64,000 bases of DNA from NCBI RefSeq assembly GCF_009730915.1, contig NC_052475.1, positions 2,418,001 to 2,482,000 of the forward strand, in the 5' to 3' direction. Source of the stretch: Dioscorea cayenensis subsp. rotundata. Its lineage: Eukaryota > Streptophyta > Magnoliopsida > Dioscoreales > Dioscoreaceae. Both the position numbers and the translations under genes were made by a program. Of the stretch, positions 51,601-63,114 are shown in pieces (the first letter of the stretch is position 1; every line of letters begins with the position of its first letter). The notes below the pieces were generated by a model that was not told where the DNA came from, searched no databases, and saw only the letters and a program-made list of their open reading frames with translations.

Positions 51601-51876
51601 GAAGGAAGTGAAGACTTTTTATGGAGCAGGAGGCAAGTGCAGGGATGAGGTGATCGAGACTCTAAAAGGTGGCGTCTTACTAGGAATGGGGTGTTCACAG
51701 TGAAATCATTCTACACATTCCTGAATGATGGTGGACTGCGGTGCCCTTTGGCGAAATTTTTCTGGAAAAGTCATTGCCCGAAGAAAATAAACATTTTTAA
51801 TTGGCTAGCTTGGAAAAAGCAGGATTCTAACCTGGAGAACTTAGAAATCGAGAAAAATGTAACCGCCTTCGACTGA
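48690..51876 (+). pseudogene. LINE ORF2 remnant (endonuclease, reverse transcriptase, zf-RVT)
   Basis: ATG at 48690 starts MNIINWNVRGLGRPAKKD, the APE-type endonuclease N-terminus, soon broken by stops. At 49133-49558 FTWTNNQEEPIWVKLDRFLIN and LGSDHVPL are its C-terminal part. RT blocks follow: GDKAPGPDGFP (50040), INWASIALIPKVE (50170), DKEQSAFLKGRCILDN (50270) and ILKVDFNKAFDRVDWDF (50380). The usual DFRPISL block between the second and third is missing through a small deletion near 50220. The catalytic YADD appears as YAFDD near 50697-50712, from a three-base insertion. At 51691-51830 FTVKSFYTFLND and WKSHCPKKINIFNWLAWK belong to the C-terminal zinc-binding domain. Confidence 0.85.
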
Positions 51877-52485
51877 CGACACGTGTCTTAGTACAATGCG
51901 CGACCAGGACGAGTGGATCATCTCTTCTTGTAGTGCCCTTGGCAAAGCGGTGTGGAGATACTTCAATAGTTTGCTCGGGTCTCCTGGATCCGCGGATTGC
52001 CTTCATCTGGTTTGGGGGCTTGGAGATTATCTGTCGGACCAATGCAGAGAGAGTTAGGGGTCTTAGTGATGAAAGCGATTGTGTGGAATCTTTGGCTTGC
52101 TAGGAATGATCGCATGTTTAATGATATTATGATGTCCGCTCGGGGCTCTAATTGTGAAGATTGATCGAATATTATTATCCCGGCTTTTCGCGATTAGTGA
52201 TGATCGAGAGCAAAGATGGAGGAGCACTCTACTACCATCGGTAGCGATTTTGGAGTTTCCCGAGCTCGACGGGGAGGAGGCGAGTTGTAGCATCCATTCC
52301 GGATCGCGAGGGCTATCTTCGCATACTGACTAGTAGGCTGAGTTCATAGGGGATGGTTGAGGCGGTTGTTTGCCTCGTTTTGTGCTTTTATTGTTGGTTT
52401 GTATCTATTTTGTTCCATTTCTTGTGGTTGGGATTTGTATGTTGTTTTTTTATTTTTAATTGAAGTGGTTTTATCCATCTTTCAA

Positions 52486-53051
52486 ATACTATAAAATCCA
52501 ATACCCAAAATTTTTAATTTTAAATCCTTTAAATATCAAACACTAAACTCTAAACTCAAATGGGAAACCGCAAATCCCTCCTACAATAATTTAGTATTTA
52601 GGGTTTAAGGAGGAATTTTCCATTAAGGGATTTGTGGTGTAAATTTAGAGTTTAGATGATGAATAAGAATTAAGTTTTTTTTTTTAAGATAATGATTAAA
52701 AAAAAAGAATGATATAGATGTTGTTATGAACATCCACGTTATTTAGAAAAACTATTCTGGACTGCAAAAGTTTTATGGAAGTTCAAGTTTTTTCATTATT
52801 CCATTCCATTTTTTTTAAGGTGAGACTATTCTCTATTTGCAGTTTTTTTTAAATTATTTTTAACCACATTTATTTATACAAAATCTTTTAAATGAGAATT
52901 TACAGATATTGTAATATGCAAAGAAACCCAATTAAAATAAAAAATTGATTTTTTATTTTTAAATAAATCACCAATTATTTATTAGAAAGGGTTTTGGGAC
53001 GAGTCTCTTTTGTTTGGCAAGTGTTCATTATTAGAAAGGGAAAGAGCATCA
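52486..53051. other. Spacer between LINE and GEMIN2 homologue, with a small inverted repeat
   Basis: At 52540-52660 CTAAACTCTAAA..CAAATCCCT is followed by its inverted copy AGGGATTTG..TTTAGAGTTTAG, a hairpin-like unit. The ~90 bp before the ATG at 53052 are the likely leader of the GEMIN2 homologue. Confidence 0.5.
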
Positions 53052-55919
53052 ATGGAATCGGAAGAGGGTTTTTCAGAGGACATAGCGAATCCGATGAAGA
53101 GGAGGTACTCACGGTCGGAGCTGGAGTCTTTGAGGTTCGCCGGCGTCGATTACCAGCGCCGGTTGTGGGACGAGGTTTACCAACGTCTCGGATCAGTTGT
53201 CGCGGGCGAGTTTGATTGTCTCCGGCACCCAAAAACAGCAGCCTCAGAGGAAGCCGAAGAAGAAGGAGCCTCCCTATCACCTTCTGTACGTCCTTTTCTT
53301 TCCCAGTAACCAAGATTAAATTTGGGCACTGGTTTTTTGTTCCTCTTGTCTTCTCGCCTGGTGTTTTGGTGTTCTTGTTTGTAGGATTCTCAACGTTTAC
53401 TATTGAATTTGGTTTTTGGAAGTTGCTAAAAGTAATGCTTTTTCTTTTGATTGACAATCAATTTGGCAATGTTCATATGAATGGCTCTTTGCGTTGCATA
53501 GATTATTGATCAAGGTGCTTTTTTTTTCTTTTTATTTTGGACAACTTGGATTGGATTTGTAGTGTTCTTTATTTTCTGATGACGTTTTGTTTGCATATGA
53601 GAGCTCGAAGGGTCATATGTTATGTTAATGTGTTTTCTTACTGATTTTTTTATAACTATGACTCTATTATCAATAGGAAGCCCCTTTTAGTTGTTATTTT
53701 TATACTTTACTCTCAGCATGTGCTCATGAAAAATGGGTGCTTTTTGAGTTTTGGAAACCCAATGCAATTGAAAGAGGCTTCATTGTTTCAAGCCATGATC
53801 ATTTGTGCCATCTATTATTTTATGCATTTAGTGTCTGGATGGGGATTATGATCTTGCTTTTAAGTTAAAAGTTGTGAATTTGATGAATTATCGAGTTGCA
53901 AGTGTTGTTTGCAAGATTTATTGATCCATTTGCAAAGCTAGACACAGATTAAATGATGCTATTGCCATGGAGGCTTTTTATAAGGTGGTTATTGTACCTA
54001 TGCAAAGTTCTTCTTTGTTTCTCTGTTTTTTCCCCTGTAAGGTGCATCAAGGTTTGAATGTAACATTACAATATAACCTTTATTAATTATAGCCAAGACG
54101 AATAAGATTCTGCCAAGGCCATTTATCCCTATGCAAAAGTTTTGTGAGATAATATTATGATTCTGAGATACTATGCTCACTTGCTATATATTTCAGCTGA
54201 AGTTCTCACTGAAAACTTTGGCCTTGGTCTGGATGAATTGGATGAGACTGATGATCTTGCTAATAACTATTTGGCTGGTAACTCAAGCGGCATTGATGTG
54301 GAAGAGACGTTTGAAGATGATGATGACAGCAGTGATGGTGAATCTGATAGCATTCAGAGACCTGCCTTCTATGTTGAAGGAGAACCTGATTTTGAGTCAG
54401 GTTCTCCACAAGATGGTATGGAGTATCTTAGACGTGTTAGGTAAGCCTTTTTATGTTTTTTTGGTTTCAGAATTTTGAAGTAAATTAGCTTGAGTTATTT
54501 TAGATTTTATGATTGTTGTTGTTGTTGTTGTTGTTGTTATTTTGTGTGCGTGTGTGTTATATTGCTTGTTTCTCTTTGTGAAGTCCAGAGTGGGGCTTGC
54601 TTTTAAGTTTTCTGGTATATGTTCTTACTTGACCGAACTCAATCACAACTATGCAAAGATAAATAACCATTATCAGTGAAAGATGACCATTATCTATTCA
54701 TGATGACATTTGTCAGTCAAAATATAGTTAAACAAGTATTTAACTGTTGCTGATATAACTATTTGATAGGTGGGAAGCTAATCAAATTCCAAAGGTGAAG
54801 GTGGCTAAGCTTAAACCAAACAAGATTAGCAATGAACAGACAAATTACATGCCCAACATCCCTGAAATTGCAAAAGTGTCCACCAAACTTACTGCCTTCA
54901 AAACAATGGGAGGAGGCTTTTTCTCTGAATTTTTTTAGAGATTAGGAAGGTAATTTTTTTACATGGTTTACTTCGATGAGACTACATGATAAATGTATAC
55001 AGGAGAGTTTGTAAAAGACTTGATCTCAAAAGAATGCCGTTTGCTTTGTATATCATTGTTTAGTACTTAGGAAAAAAACAAAGTCCAGGTTGGCATAGCT
55101 TTTTATTTTTCCCTATGTGTTCTTATATAAAATCTGATTTATTTTTTTGGTCTTAATAGAACTGAGGACTATTTTGCTTGGTTGGCTTTTTGACATGTCA
55201 TTTTTTTCTTATGTTTGATGGACTGTCCCACAACTTAGCAGTAGGAAATTGGCTACTTTATACAAGGGTTTGATGACTTGACTTGTTACCACTGTTCTTT
55301 CCCCATGTCGAGTTAGCTTTTGACCTGGTGCTGCCCAATGTGCACCACATTATATGTTATGCGTTGATTTTGATTATTGTTCTGTCTAGAACGGCTAGTT
55401 AGATAATAGCTGATTAATGAATTATGGTGTTAAACTTTATAAGAAATCATTTTTCATCCATGGTCTTCCCTCTTGACTTGCTTGGTGTATATTCCTGCTA
55501 TTGATGCTGCAACTTTCCAGGCATTTTCAGGTCTAGAAAATCCTTGCAATCAACTTTTCAATTCAGAAATTTCTCAGAATTCTTGCAAGAAATTCGAGGG
55601 CAAACAATGGCCGGAGGGTACTCCTACAGTAAGTGCGATTCTGTGCATGGATGTTGTTTCTCGAGCTGCGACACTACAAAAGATCATAAGTATGCTTGAG
55701 ACTGCAAGGTCTCTTTCAAAGAATGACTGTCAATGGTTGTTTGCACTGTGTGTGTCAGTGGATAATCCACTCCATGCAGAGACTAGTGCTTCTCTCAGAT
55801 GTTTGCTCCGGAAGTGCATGAGCCTCCTGGCCGAAAAGTCAGAATTTGATGACGAGGTGGTGATGTTGAACATGCTGGCTACTATTGCAGGAAAATACTT
55901 TGGTCAGTCTGGGAAATAA
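53052..55919 (+). CDS. GEMIN2: GEMIN2/SIP1 homologue (SMN-complex snRNP assembly), frame disrupted
   Basis: Exon 1 (53052-53285) encodes MKRRYSRSELESLRFAGVD and RRLWDEVYQRLG. Exon 2 (54197-54440) encodes an acidic stretch and IQRPAFYVEGEPDFESG, then GMEYLRRVR. Exon 3 (54770-54949) reads WEANQIPKVKVAKL and NYMPNIPEIAK. Exon 4 (55521-55919) reads FEGKQWPEGTPTVSAIL, LSKNDCQWLFALCVSVD and DDEVVMLNMLATIAGKYFGQ, then TAA. GEMIN2 binds the Sm pentamer and supports spliceosomal snRNP assembly. Exon 3 shifts frame after EIAK; the next frame reads CPPNLLPSKQWEEAF, the expected family sequence, before more T-run indels. Exon 1 also meets exon 2 out of phase. All breaks are at or near homopolymers, so sequencing error or recent decay are both possible. 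Confidence 0.85.
54512..54539. repeat. (TTG)n microsatellite in GEMIN2 intron
   Basis: About nine TTG units about 75 bp downstream of the 5' splice site of exon 2. Confidence 0.95.
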
Positions 55920-56599
55920 TGATTATTGGAGCATGAAGAATCGGCCATATGTGATATACAGTGGAAATTGTGTGCTGTAAATGGAGCTTTTTCTTATCAA
56001 TATCACACTGAAACACCAGTTGATGATGTTATGAGGCCCCTAATCTTTGTTTTTCTCTCGAGTTGTGCTAGGAAATGTTTTTTAATACAAAATGAAATTG
56101 ACAATTTTGTTATCGAAATATGCTCGGAAGCTCATATCAGAATTAAAAGAGAAATTGAAACACTTATTTTTGTTATCCAGGCGAAATTGGAGACTTACAT
56201 GCCATGATAATGCTACCAATTCATTTCTTATTGATTTTCATATGGTTGGACAATGTGGTTTTTTTAGTCTTGCCATGTTTCATGCTCTTTGGCAGGGATG
56301 AAGCAAGCGGTCTATCTGTGTGTCCTTGTGTTCTCTTCAGCTGTTGTATAATACAGTCTTGAGAGTAAAAGGTAAGCGCTTTTTGATTTTTGTCTTTCCT
56401 TCTGCAACTTGATTAATTTTTAGTTTCTGGGCTTTTGATTTAAGATCTAGGCCATTGTGCCTTTTCTTAATTAAATTGCAGAGTTATGGTTTCCTTTTAG
56501 CCAGTTTTTTTGCAGATCACTTGCCAGGATTTTATTGGTAATCACTAGTCATCCTCATTAACTTCAGTTGATGCAGGGCTGTATTGACACAACAGACTT

Positions 56600-56905
56600 G
56601 TGAGGATATAATATTACATTTATTTAGCCATAATTTCACTAGAAATGGGCTGCTGGAAACTGTCTATCACATTACAAGGTCTTACTCAATAGGCATCTTG
56701 ATGAGGCTGGCAAAGCCAGTGGTGCTTGCCAAATGGTTTGCGTGTGTGACCAAATGGGAAGAACCATAATCTCCCCACTTGTAGTTGGCTTGGTGATAGT
56801 GCAGATGATGATGGACTTGCCATTTGCAGAGACACAGATGTTTATCTTGTAAAGCATTGAAGTTCTTTGCAAATGGCCAATAATGGTGCACTCAAGGTGG
56901 GTCAA
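56600..56905 (-). pseudogene. RNase T2-like 3'-exon fragment (decayed copy)
   Basis: The minus strand reads YKINICVSANGKSIIICTI, matching SKINICISADGLSFINCPF of the intact gene at 57706. The flanking sequence (TACATTTATTTAGCCATA at about 56616) matches the region beyond the stop of that gene. Only the last quarter of the protein is recognisable and the rest is absent. It lies just downstream of the GEMIN2 homologue in convergent orientation. Confidence 0.75.
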
Positions 56906-56934
56906 GAAGCCGATGTTAGCCTGGTGAGCATTTT

Positions 56935-57310
56935 GGGTGTCTTTTAATGTTATTTATGCTGCAACTTTGCTGGTGTTTTTAGGTTTAAAAATATTTGCAA
57001 GCAGCTTTTCTACTCAGAATTTTCAGCCTGATGACGAGGTGGTCATATTGAACATAATTGTCACTAAAGTGGGAAAAATTCTTCAAGACAGTACGAGAAA
57101 TACTGATTGTCTGAAGAATCAGCCATATCTGATATGCAGTGAAAAATCATGTGTGGTAAGTGGAGCTTTTTTTCTTAGCAATCTTAAATTGAAACTTCCC
57201 TTTATTATATTGTCTTCAATATATTTGCAGAAACTCATATTAGAAAAAAATAGAATTTGGAAACATTTCAACACTTCTAGTTTTTGCTGTCCAGAGGGAA
57301 ATTTTTGAGA
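56935..57310 (+). pseudogene. GEMIN2 3'-end pseudogene (internally deleted duplicate)
   Basis: GTGTCTTTTAATGTTATTTATGCTGCAACTTTG at the start parallels 55487-55515, with AGGTTTAAAAATATTTGCAAGCAGCTTTTCTAC matching the beginning of GEMIN2 exon 4. The copy then jumps to GATGACGAGGTGGTCATATTGAACAT, equal to the DDEVVMLN end of the exon, so about 260 bp are missing. It continues into GEMIN2 3' UTR sequence (GAAGAATCAGCCATATCTGATATGCAGTG). The acceptor AG is changed too. Confidence 0.8.
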
Positions 57311-57705
57311 TTTATGTGGCATGAATTAATAATAGTGCTGCGTCAATTCATTCATTCCTTCTTGGTTCTCTTCTTTTTGTTGTGTGTGTGTGGGTGTTTT
57401 TGGGGGTGGGGTGGTTTGTTGTTGCGCATTTTTCTAATGAAACCTTGAGTAAGGTAAGCATTTCATTGATTTTAATTCCTAATTAAGGTGGGTAGCTCTG
57501 TTTGTTATTTAAGACATCTATATAATTCAATTGCAGATAGTCACGGTTTCTTTGTTGACAGATAACTGATTAAGATTTTTATTGCCATTCATCCTCATTC
57601 AACTCCAGTTCGTGCTACAGTCCAAGCATGGATTAGTAAGGATACTAGATTACATTTATTTAGCCATATTTTCACTGGAAGCAGACTGCTGGAGCAGCAA
57701 GTTTA

Positions 57706-58765
57706 TCACATAGCAAGGTGTTTCTCATTAGCCATCTTGATGAAGCCACTAGAGCCGACGTAATTGTAGTCACAATCAGTATTGAGCTGGTTAATGTTGA
57801 ACGGATAGAAGAACAGTTCACGGTTACATGTACTCTCGATGTCAAAAGGGCAGTTGATGAAACTCAGGCCATCTGCAGAGATACAGATGTTTATCTTAGA
57901 GAGCAGCGTCCTTTCTGAAGCCCCATCTGTTACTGTGACGCACTCAATATGGGTCGATAATCCGGGATTGGCCATGAGAGCGGTATTGATGTCTCGGAGC
58001 TTGTAGCTGGTGGAAGCTGAGGGTACAATGTTGTTAACTTGAAAGGCATTGAGCAAGTTGGCTTTTGCAGTCATATTGAACGCAGCTATGAAGTAGTCTG
58101 TTTGGTTGAGTTGTGAGCATTGACCGTACGCGCACCAGGTGTTGTTCCAGTTAGCGAAGCCGTTATTGCATGGGCAGCTCAAGTTACACCAGTTTGAGTA
58201 GAGGTCAGGGATTAAAGACGGCATCTATGAAGAGCATGGAGTTCCATCAGTTCATGGTTGGCAAAACAAGAAAACAATTAATGTATTTAAATTATACATA
58301 ACTAAATATTTCATTCAACACTTTTTTTTTTTGGGTATAGAGAAACAAGAAGTGGAAAAGCTCAGTGACATGAGTATGACCGGGTCCTTGTTAACAGAGA
58401 ATCTGCATGTTGAGTTGCAGTCCTGGACGATCTGCCCAGTTTGGTCCAATGTCTTCAGGTCTTCAATCAAGAAATCGTTAGCTGGTTCCCCTGTTGTTGG
58501 CATGCAGCATTGTCCTGAGTAACAGAATGTCCCCGGCCACTGCAAACAGATTAATTTGATGTCATTGTTAGTGTTTTTCACATTGTTTGATGCTCAAAAT
58601 CTTTAAAAGAAGGGGATGATATCATGATACCACGAGAGTCAAGTAGAGGAGATCGACGGCTGCACCTGACTTTGCCACTGCCGCTGTTGTTGTCACCGGG
58701 AAATATAGGCAGAGAATGCCAATAAATAATGCAAGCAGAGAGATAGTTTTTGATCTTGCTGCCAT
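57706..58765 (-). CDS. Secreted RNase T2-like protein lacking both catalytic histidines, 265 aa
   Basis: Three exons join in phase: 58631-58765, 58396-58539 and 57706-58224 (TGA). The ATG at 58765 opens a signal peptide (MAARSKTISLLALFIGILC). Fold signatures of the T2 family are present: WPGTFC, CCMPTTGEPANDF, SNWCNLSCP, YFIAAFNMTAKANLLNAF, STHIECVT and KINICISADGLSFINCPF. The first active-site block, HGLWP in enzymes, is EDLKT at about residues 71-75. The second, normally HEWxKHGTC, is NNTWCAYGQC at about 120-129. Both histidines that carry out the chemistry are gone, so I infer no RNase activity. Inactive T2 relatives are known as plant storage proteins. The start is supported by the signal peptide, though the frame stays open upstream to 59017. 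The QQ usually before WPG is missing at the exon 1/2 join. Confidence 0.85.
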
Positions 58766-61700
58766 TATTTGTTTGATTGAAGGTTTAAGTGCAGAGGATG
58801 GCTTTGGATGAGATGAAGATGCATGCCTTCTTATAGTGACTCCGGTGGGGTCTGGTTGTGCTTTGTTGCTTTTGATTTTCAACGCCATGTATAGTTCATC
58901 ACATTTTTTATAGCTTTCATGTTTGTCTTGTTTATTGTTGAAATAAGCATTATGAGCCCTGAATTGATAGCCCTGTTGATTACTTGTAGGGAAAAACTTG
59001 GAGATGAATAAGATCAAGCAGGTTTTGTTTCAAGCTTGGTTTGTGAATGTTAGGACTGAATTATGAGATGAATGCTATGAACTGCTTGGCCTGAGTTGAA
59101 AATTGGAAGAAAAGATTAAGAGCCTTGTTTGAAGTTAAAATGGAAAATGTTTGAAGAGAAAAACTTGGCACCAAACGGGCTCAGGCCGGATGGTTTCAAA
59201 CTTGGTTTTGTTTATACAGAGAGGACGGGGTTTGGTAGGAAATGTCTTATATTCGCACAAAGTGGAATCATGGCTAGTCATTGGAATAGATGCAATGCAT
59301 TCCAAGACCCAAAAATTGTACCAAATTCCAATATGGTGTTTTGTTTCCTCCAATATGATTTAATTAATTGATTAAAATATTATTAGAAACTACTACCGCT
59401 AACAAATCTTTCTCAAACAATTAATAATAGTAATTAATAAATAAATTCAACGTCGCAATGAGCATGAGCCTAGCTACTGATGATCATGACTACATCAATT
59501 GTTCTTATTAGTGCCATTTTAGGAGGAATTTGTAATTTATTTCCTAGATGTATCCACCTCTAGTTAGTGCATATTATATACAGGCCGATTTTAGATATAG
59601 GTAACTAAGATCTATATTTAGGACCTCATGATTTTCTGGGATCTCACAATTTATGTTACAGTTTTTTAAAAATAATATTTTAATTTTTTATTTATTGTTA
59701 TCCTATCCAATTTTAAAATTCTTAATTTTTTTTAATACTAAACTTATTTTATGTAATTGATTTATGATAATATTAAAATACAATAAATTTTGTTTTGTAA
59801 TATTTATGACAATTGGCACAATATTAATATCTATTGGTAAATGAAGTTGATGTTGGAATTATAACTTGGGGGAAATTACTCTATATTTAAATTTTTTTTA
59901 TTTATTAATTATCTTATCAAATAATCATAATATTAGAAATCTTAACTTTTTTAAATATAGAAGTATAAGCCCATGCCATTTTATTTTTATTTAAAATAAA
60001 AATCTCTTCTTTTCTCTTGTTTGCAAAATTCTTATTTATTTATTTTTTAGTTTTATCAATGTCAATCAGTTTCATTAACTGCAATCAACACAAACTAGTA
60101 AGGGAAAGAGGTATGACTTCAATTTTATTATATTATATTTTTATTTTTAAATTTAAGTTTTTTTTTCGTTTTTACTGTATCAAGTAGAATTTATTGGGTT
60201 TCCTCGTGATTTAGAATATTAAAGTTTTTAAATAATAATTAATTTAAAATATAGATGTATTAATCTCGAGAGTTTTCTAAAATAAGACACATTTTTTAAT
60301 ATTGATGGTTTGGATTAATTTTATAAATAAAAACTATTATTGTTTTTTCAAAAACGAACAAAAGCACCACTAAAAGTTTTTAATTTCATATAAAAATCAA
60401 ACTAATTTGGCTTCAATGGATTAAAGTTTTCAAAATTAAAGTTAATATAAAATAATTTTTACAATCAATTATGTCTTAAAAAAATCAAATGGATTGACCA
60501 TTAATTTTATTGAGAAGAATTTAAAATCTCAACTTAAATTTTAAATTTAATAAATAATTTTGTATTTCGGAAAACAAGAAAAGTGGGGTTAATTGAGTTT
60601 TTTTTATGCATTACATGCAAATCGATTAGAAAAATGATTAATGAAAGATCTCTTCTAATTTCTGTAAGTTTATAATTTTATTTTTTATAATTATTAATCA
60701 TGATTTATATTTTTTGTTTTTATTATATAATTTATTATTCAATAAAAATAATTTTAAAAAATTATTGCCCAAGGGTCCCATTTTCACTAAGATCAGTTTT
60801 AATTAATTATGTTATTTATGTACTCTTGTTTTTTTGTCCGTGATCTCTTTTTTTCTCACGTGTTTTGTATCTTTGAACTCATTGTAATTTTTAATTTTAT
60901 TTATTTTGTTAAATAATAATAATAATTTTGTCGTGGTTTGCGCACATGATTCATGATTGAGGAAAAGATTGTAGAACTCCGCCTGTTGTGTACTATCACT
61001 TTTATCCTCAATTATTTATGTACTGTCTTTTAGGCGAGGTTCCTTGCTTCATTTGAATCAAGATGAACACAGCCACCAGAAATTCAAGCATATTTAGTGG
61101 TTTAATGTTAATTTCTATGTGAGAATTAGTTAGATTTAAAATTAAATTTGTGACAAGTGTCCCGGGCCAATGAATGCAGATGTCAGTGGTTGTGTTAAAT
61201 GTTAAAGTTAGTGTTTAAAATTTGTTTAATGATGCGATTGTTAAAGGCGAGTTAAGAAGTTAAAATATGCTTAGTATTTTGATTTATCATGAAATATATG
61301 TCCTTATTAATATTATTATCTTACTGCATTAGAAAAATCTTTAGTATTATAATATTTTGGGTTTATTTGATATATATTATATTACATATAAATGTATAAC
61401 TCTCACCTAGGACTTTATTGTGATATTTCATAAAAGAAAAAAAAAAACCATTTTATTGTAATATATAACCAACAAAACCATCATTATTTTCTTTTTATCT
61501 CTTTCTATCCTCAAAATTTTTGATCTAGCAACCTTAATTCCTAATAAAAATTTTAGTTAGCTTAGATTCTTCATTTCAAATTCAGTGATTAGCTCTTTTT
61601 GTAGTTTTGTTATTTCCTCTAGATCATTGCTTGTATTTATTGTATCATTTTCATAAATTAGTCATAGCACAATTGCCATTAACATTTGATGCTTCATTAA

Positions 61701-62489
61701 CTAGCTAGGTATGATCTAAATTGCTCTATGACAACCCATTACTAGACTAAATCACTCAAGTCATGCTTGAGGGGATTGTTTTAACTTTTGACCCATGCAA
61801 AACTTGTCATAGCTTATGTTCCATCTTTGATTTAGAGGTTGTATATCCTAGGGAAATATCCAAATTAATACATTTCTTCTATAGAGGCAATCATTTTTCA
61901 GATCGAATTGATGCATGCGCCAGTCAAGGTTTGCTACCAATAATTAATAGTAGTGCTCTAATCATATATCCATCTTGATTCTTGACCATTAGAGAAAATG
62001 TTTTTTTATTAATCTGGGTCATATGTTTACTTTTACTCTTTAGTTACCAATCTTATATTACCAGCCGCTTTATATTTCATAAAAAATGCCCATTTGCATC
62101 CCACTATTTTTTTTTTTAAATTTTTTTAAATTTAGACAACAGACACAAAGTCCATTTGAACCCTAATAGGAATGGATCTCATTTGCTAAGGAAATTTTGA
62201 AGATAGACTATTGTTAAGAAGGGGTGAATTGCAGCATCTTAAATCTTCTTGGGACTTGCTGTAAAATTTTCAGGGATTTATTTTAAATTTTGCAAGGACA
62301 CGTTGTTAATGATTTTATGAGTGAAGGGTTGATTTGGAATTTCAAAGGCTTGTATGCAAATATTTATGGCAAATCAGGGGGTTCAAAGAAACTTTGAGGA
62401 CTTGATTGTAAAAGTTCTTAAGGATCACACAATAATTTAGCAAGAACTTTAAAGAGAAAAGGAGTAGGATCTTGTTAGCAAAGTGTAAA
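58766..62489. other. Upstream region of the RNase-like gene and AT-rich intergenic DNA
   Basis: 58766-59100 is the likely leader and promoter. The rest is AT-rich low-complexity DNA. A short open frame at 61763-61978 (plus) reads peptide-like sequence with several Cys but no known domain. The part from 62140 to 62460 has repeat-like wording (GGACTTGATTGTAAAAG) but no defined ends. Confidence 0.5.
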
Positions 62490-62740
62490 GTATAATTCTC
62501 TAAATAATCTATCTATTTTTTCAAATTTATCTTTTTAGTCCCTCATTTTAAATTGTAACCTCTTATTTAAAATGAGGCATATCAATCTCTCTATTTTTAT
62601 GGTTAGGGTTAGAGTTTAGTGTTTAGGGGGGTTGATTTAGTTAAATTAAAATTGTAGAAGGATCGAAAAATTACAGTTAAAAATAAAGGGACTAAAAAGG
62701 TAAGTTTGGAAAATAGAGGAACTGTTTACGGAATTATACC
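62490..62740. mobile_element. Mutator-like MITE, 251 bp, with 9-bp target-site duplication
   Basis: Left end GTATAATTC..TAAA and inverted right end GGTATAATTCCGTAAA enclose arms sharing CTATTTTnCAAA..TTAnCTTTTTAGTCCCT. The 9-bp sequence AAGTGTAAA flanks both sides (62481-62489 and 62741-62749), the length expected of Mutator-type transposition. The interior is noncoding. Confidence 0.85.
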
Positions 62741-62999
62741 AAGTGTAAATTGAGCTCTTTTTTTTTATAAACCCTGCCAACTTATCCTCTTTGGCATTAC
62801 TCTCTAATAAGTTGGATTGCATATAAGCATCCAAACTTCTCTTAGCGCCGGGAAGGAGATAGAGTGGAGTGATTCGGGGAGACATCAAGAGATGAAGAGG
62901 TTGTGACAGCTAGTGGCCGTCAGAAAGACACCAAGAGATCAAGGTAAGGCTTCATGTTGATTTTCTCTTCATGTTCTAAGATCTGTTGGTGTTGAGTTA

Positions 63000-63020
63000 G
63001 AGAGAGAGAGAGAGAGAGAG
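63000..63020. repeat. (AG)n microsatellite
   Basis: About ten AG units shortly before the duplicated RNase-like segment. Confidence 0.95.
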
Positions 63021-63114
63021 CTTGTGGGCGCATGATGTGGTGTTGATGGTTTGGAAAGATGATAAGGAAGATACTAAATGTGGTGGAGATTTGAGGATGA
63101 TATATAGTGATGAT

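Larger units (their letters stand above)
45925..52485 (+). mobile_element. Nearly complete, decayed plant L1-type LINE (~6.5 kb)
   Basis: A GC-richer block from GGAGAAAAACCATCCCACGG at 45925 to the low-complexity tail near 52485 carries, in order, ORF1 with two zinc knuckles, a W-rich domain, an acidic spacer, ORF2 endonuclease, reverse transcriptase and a C-terminal zinc-binding domain. Frameshifts and stops interrupt both ORFs, so it is immobile by itself. It is the same family as the truncated element at 6495-9292. Confidence 0.9.

Noticed and set aside
58622..59017. 131-codon ORF with N-terminal extension of the RNase-like protein
   Set aside because: The extension would bury the signal peptide; the ATG at 58765 gives a normal secreted T2 N-terminus, so the rest is taken as leader.
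61763..61978. 71-codon Cys-containing ORF
   Set aside because: No splice context, no family resemblance and AT-rich surroundings; most likely chance.
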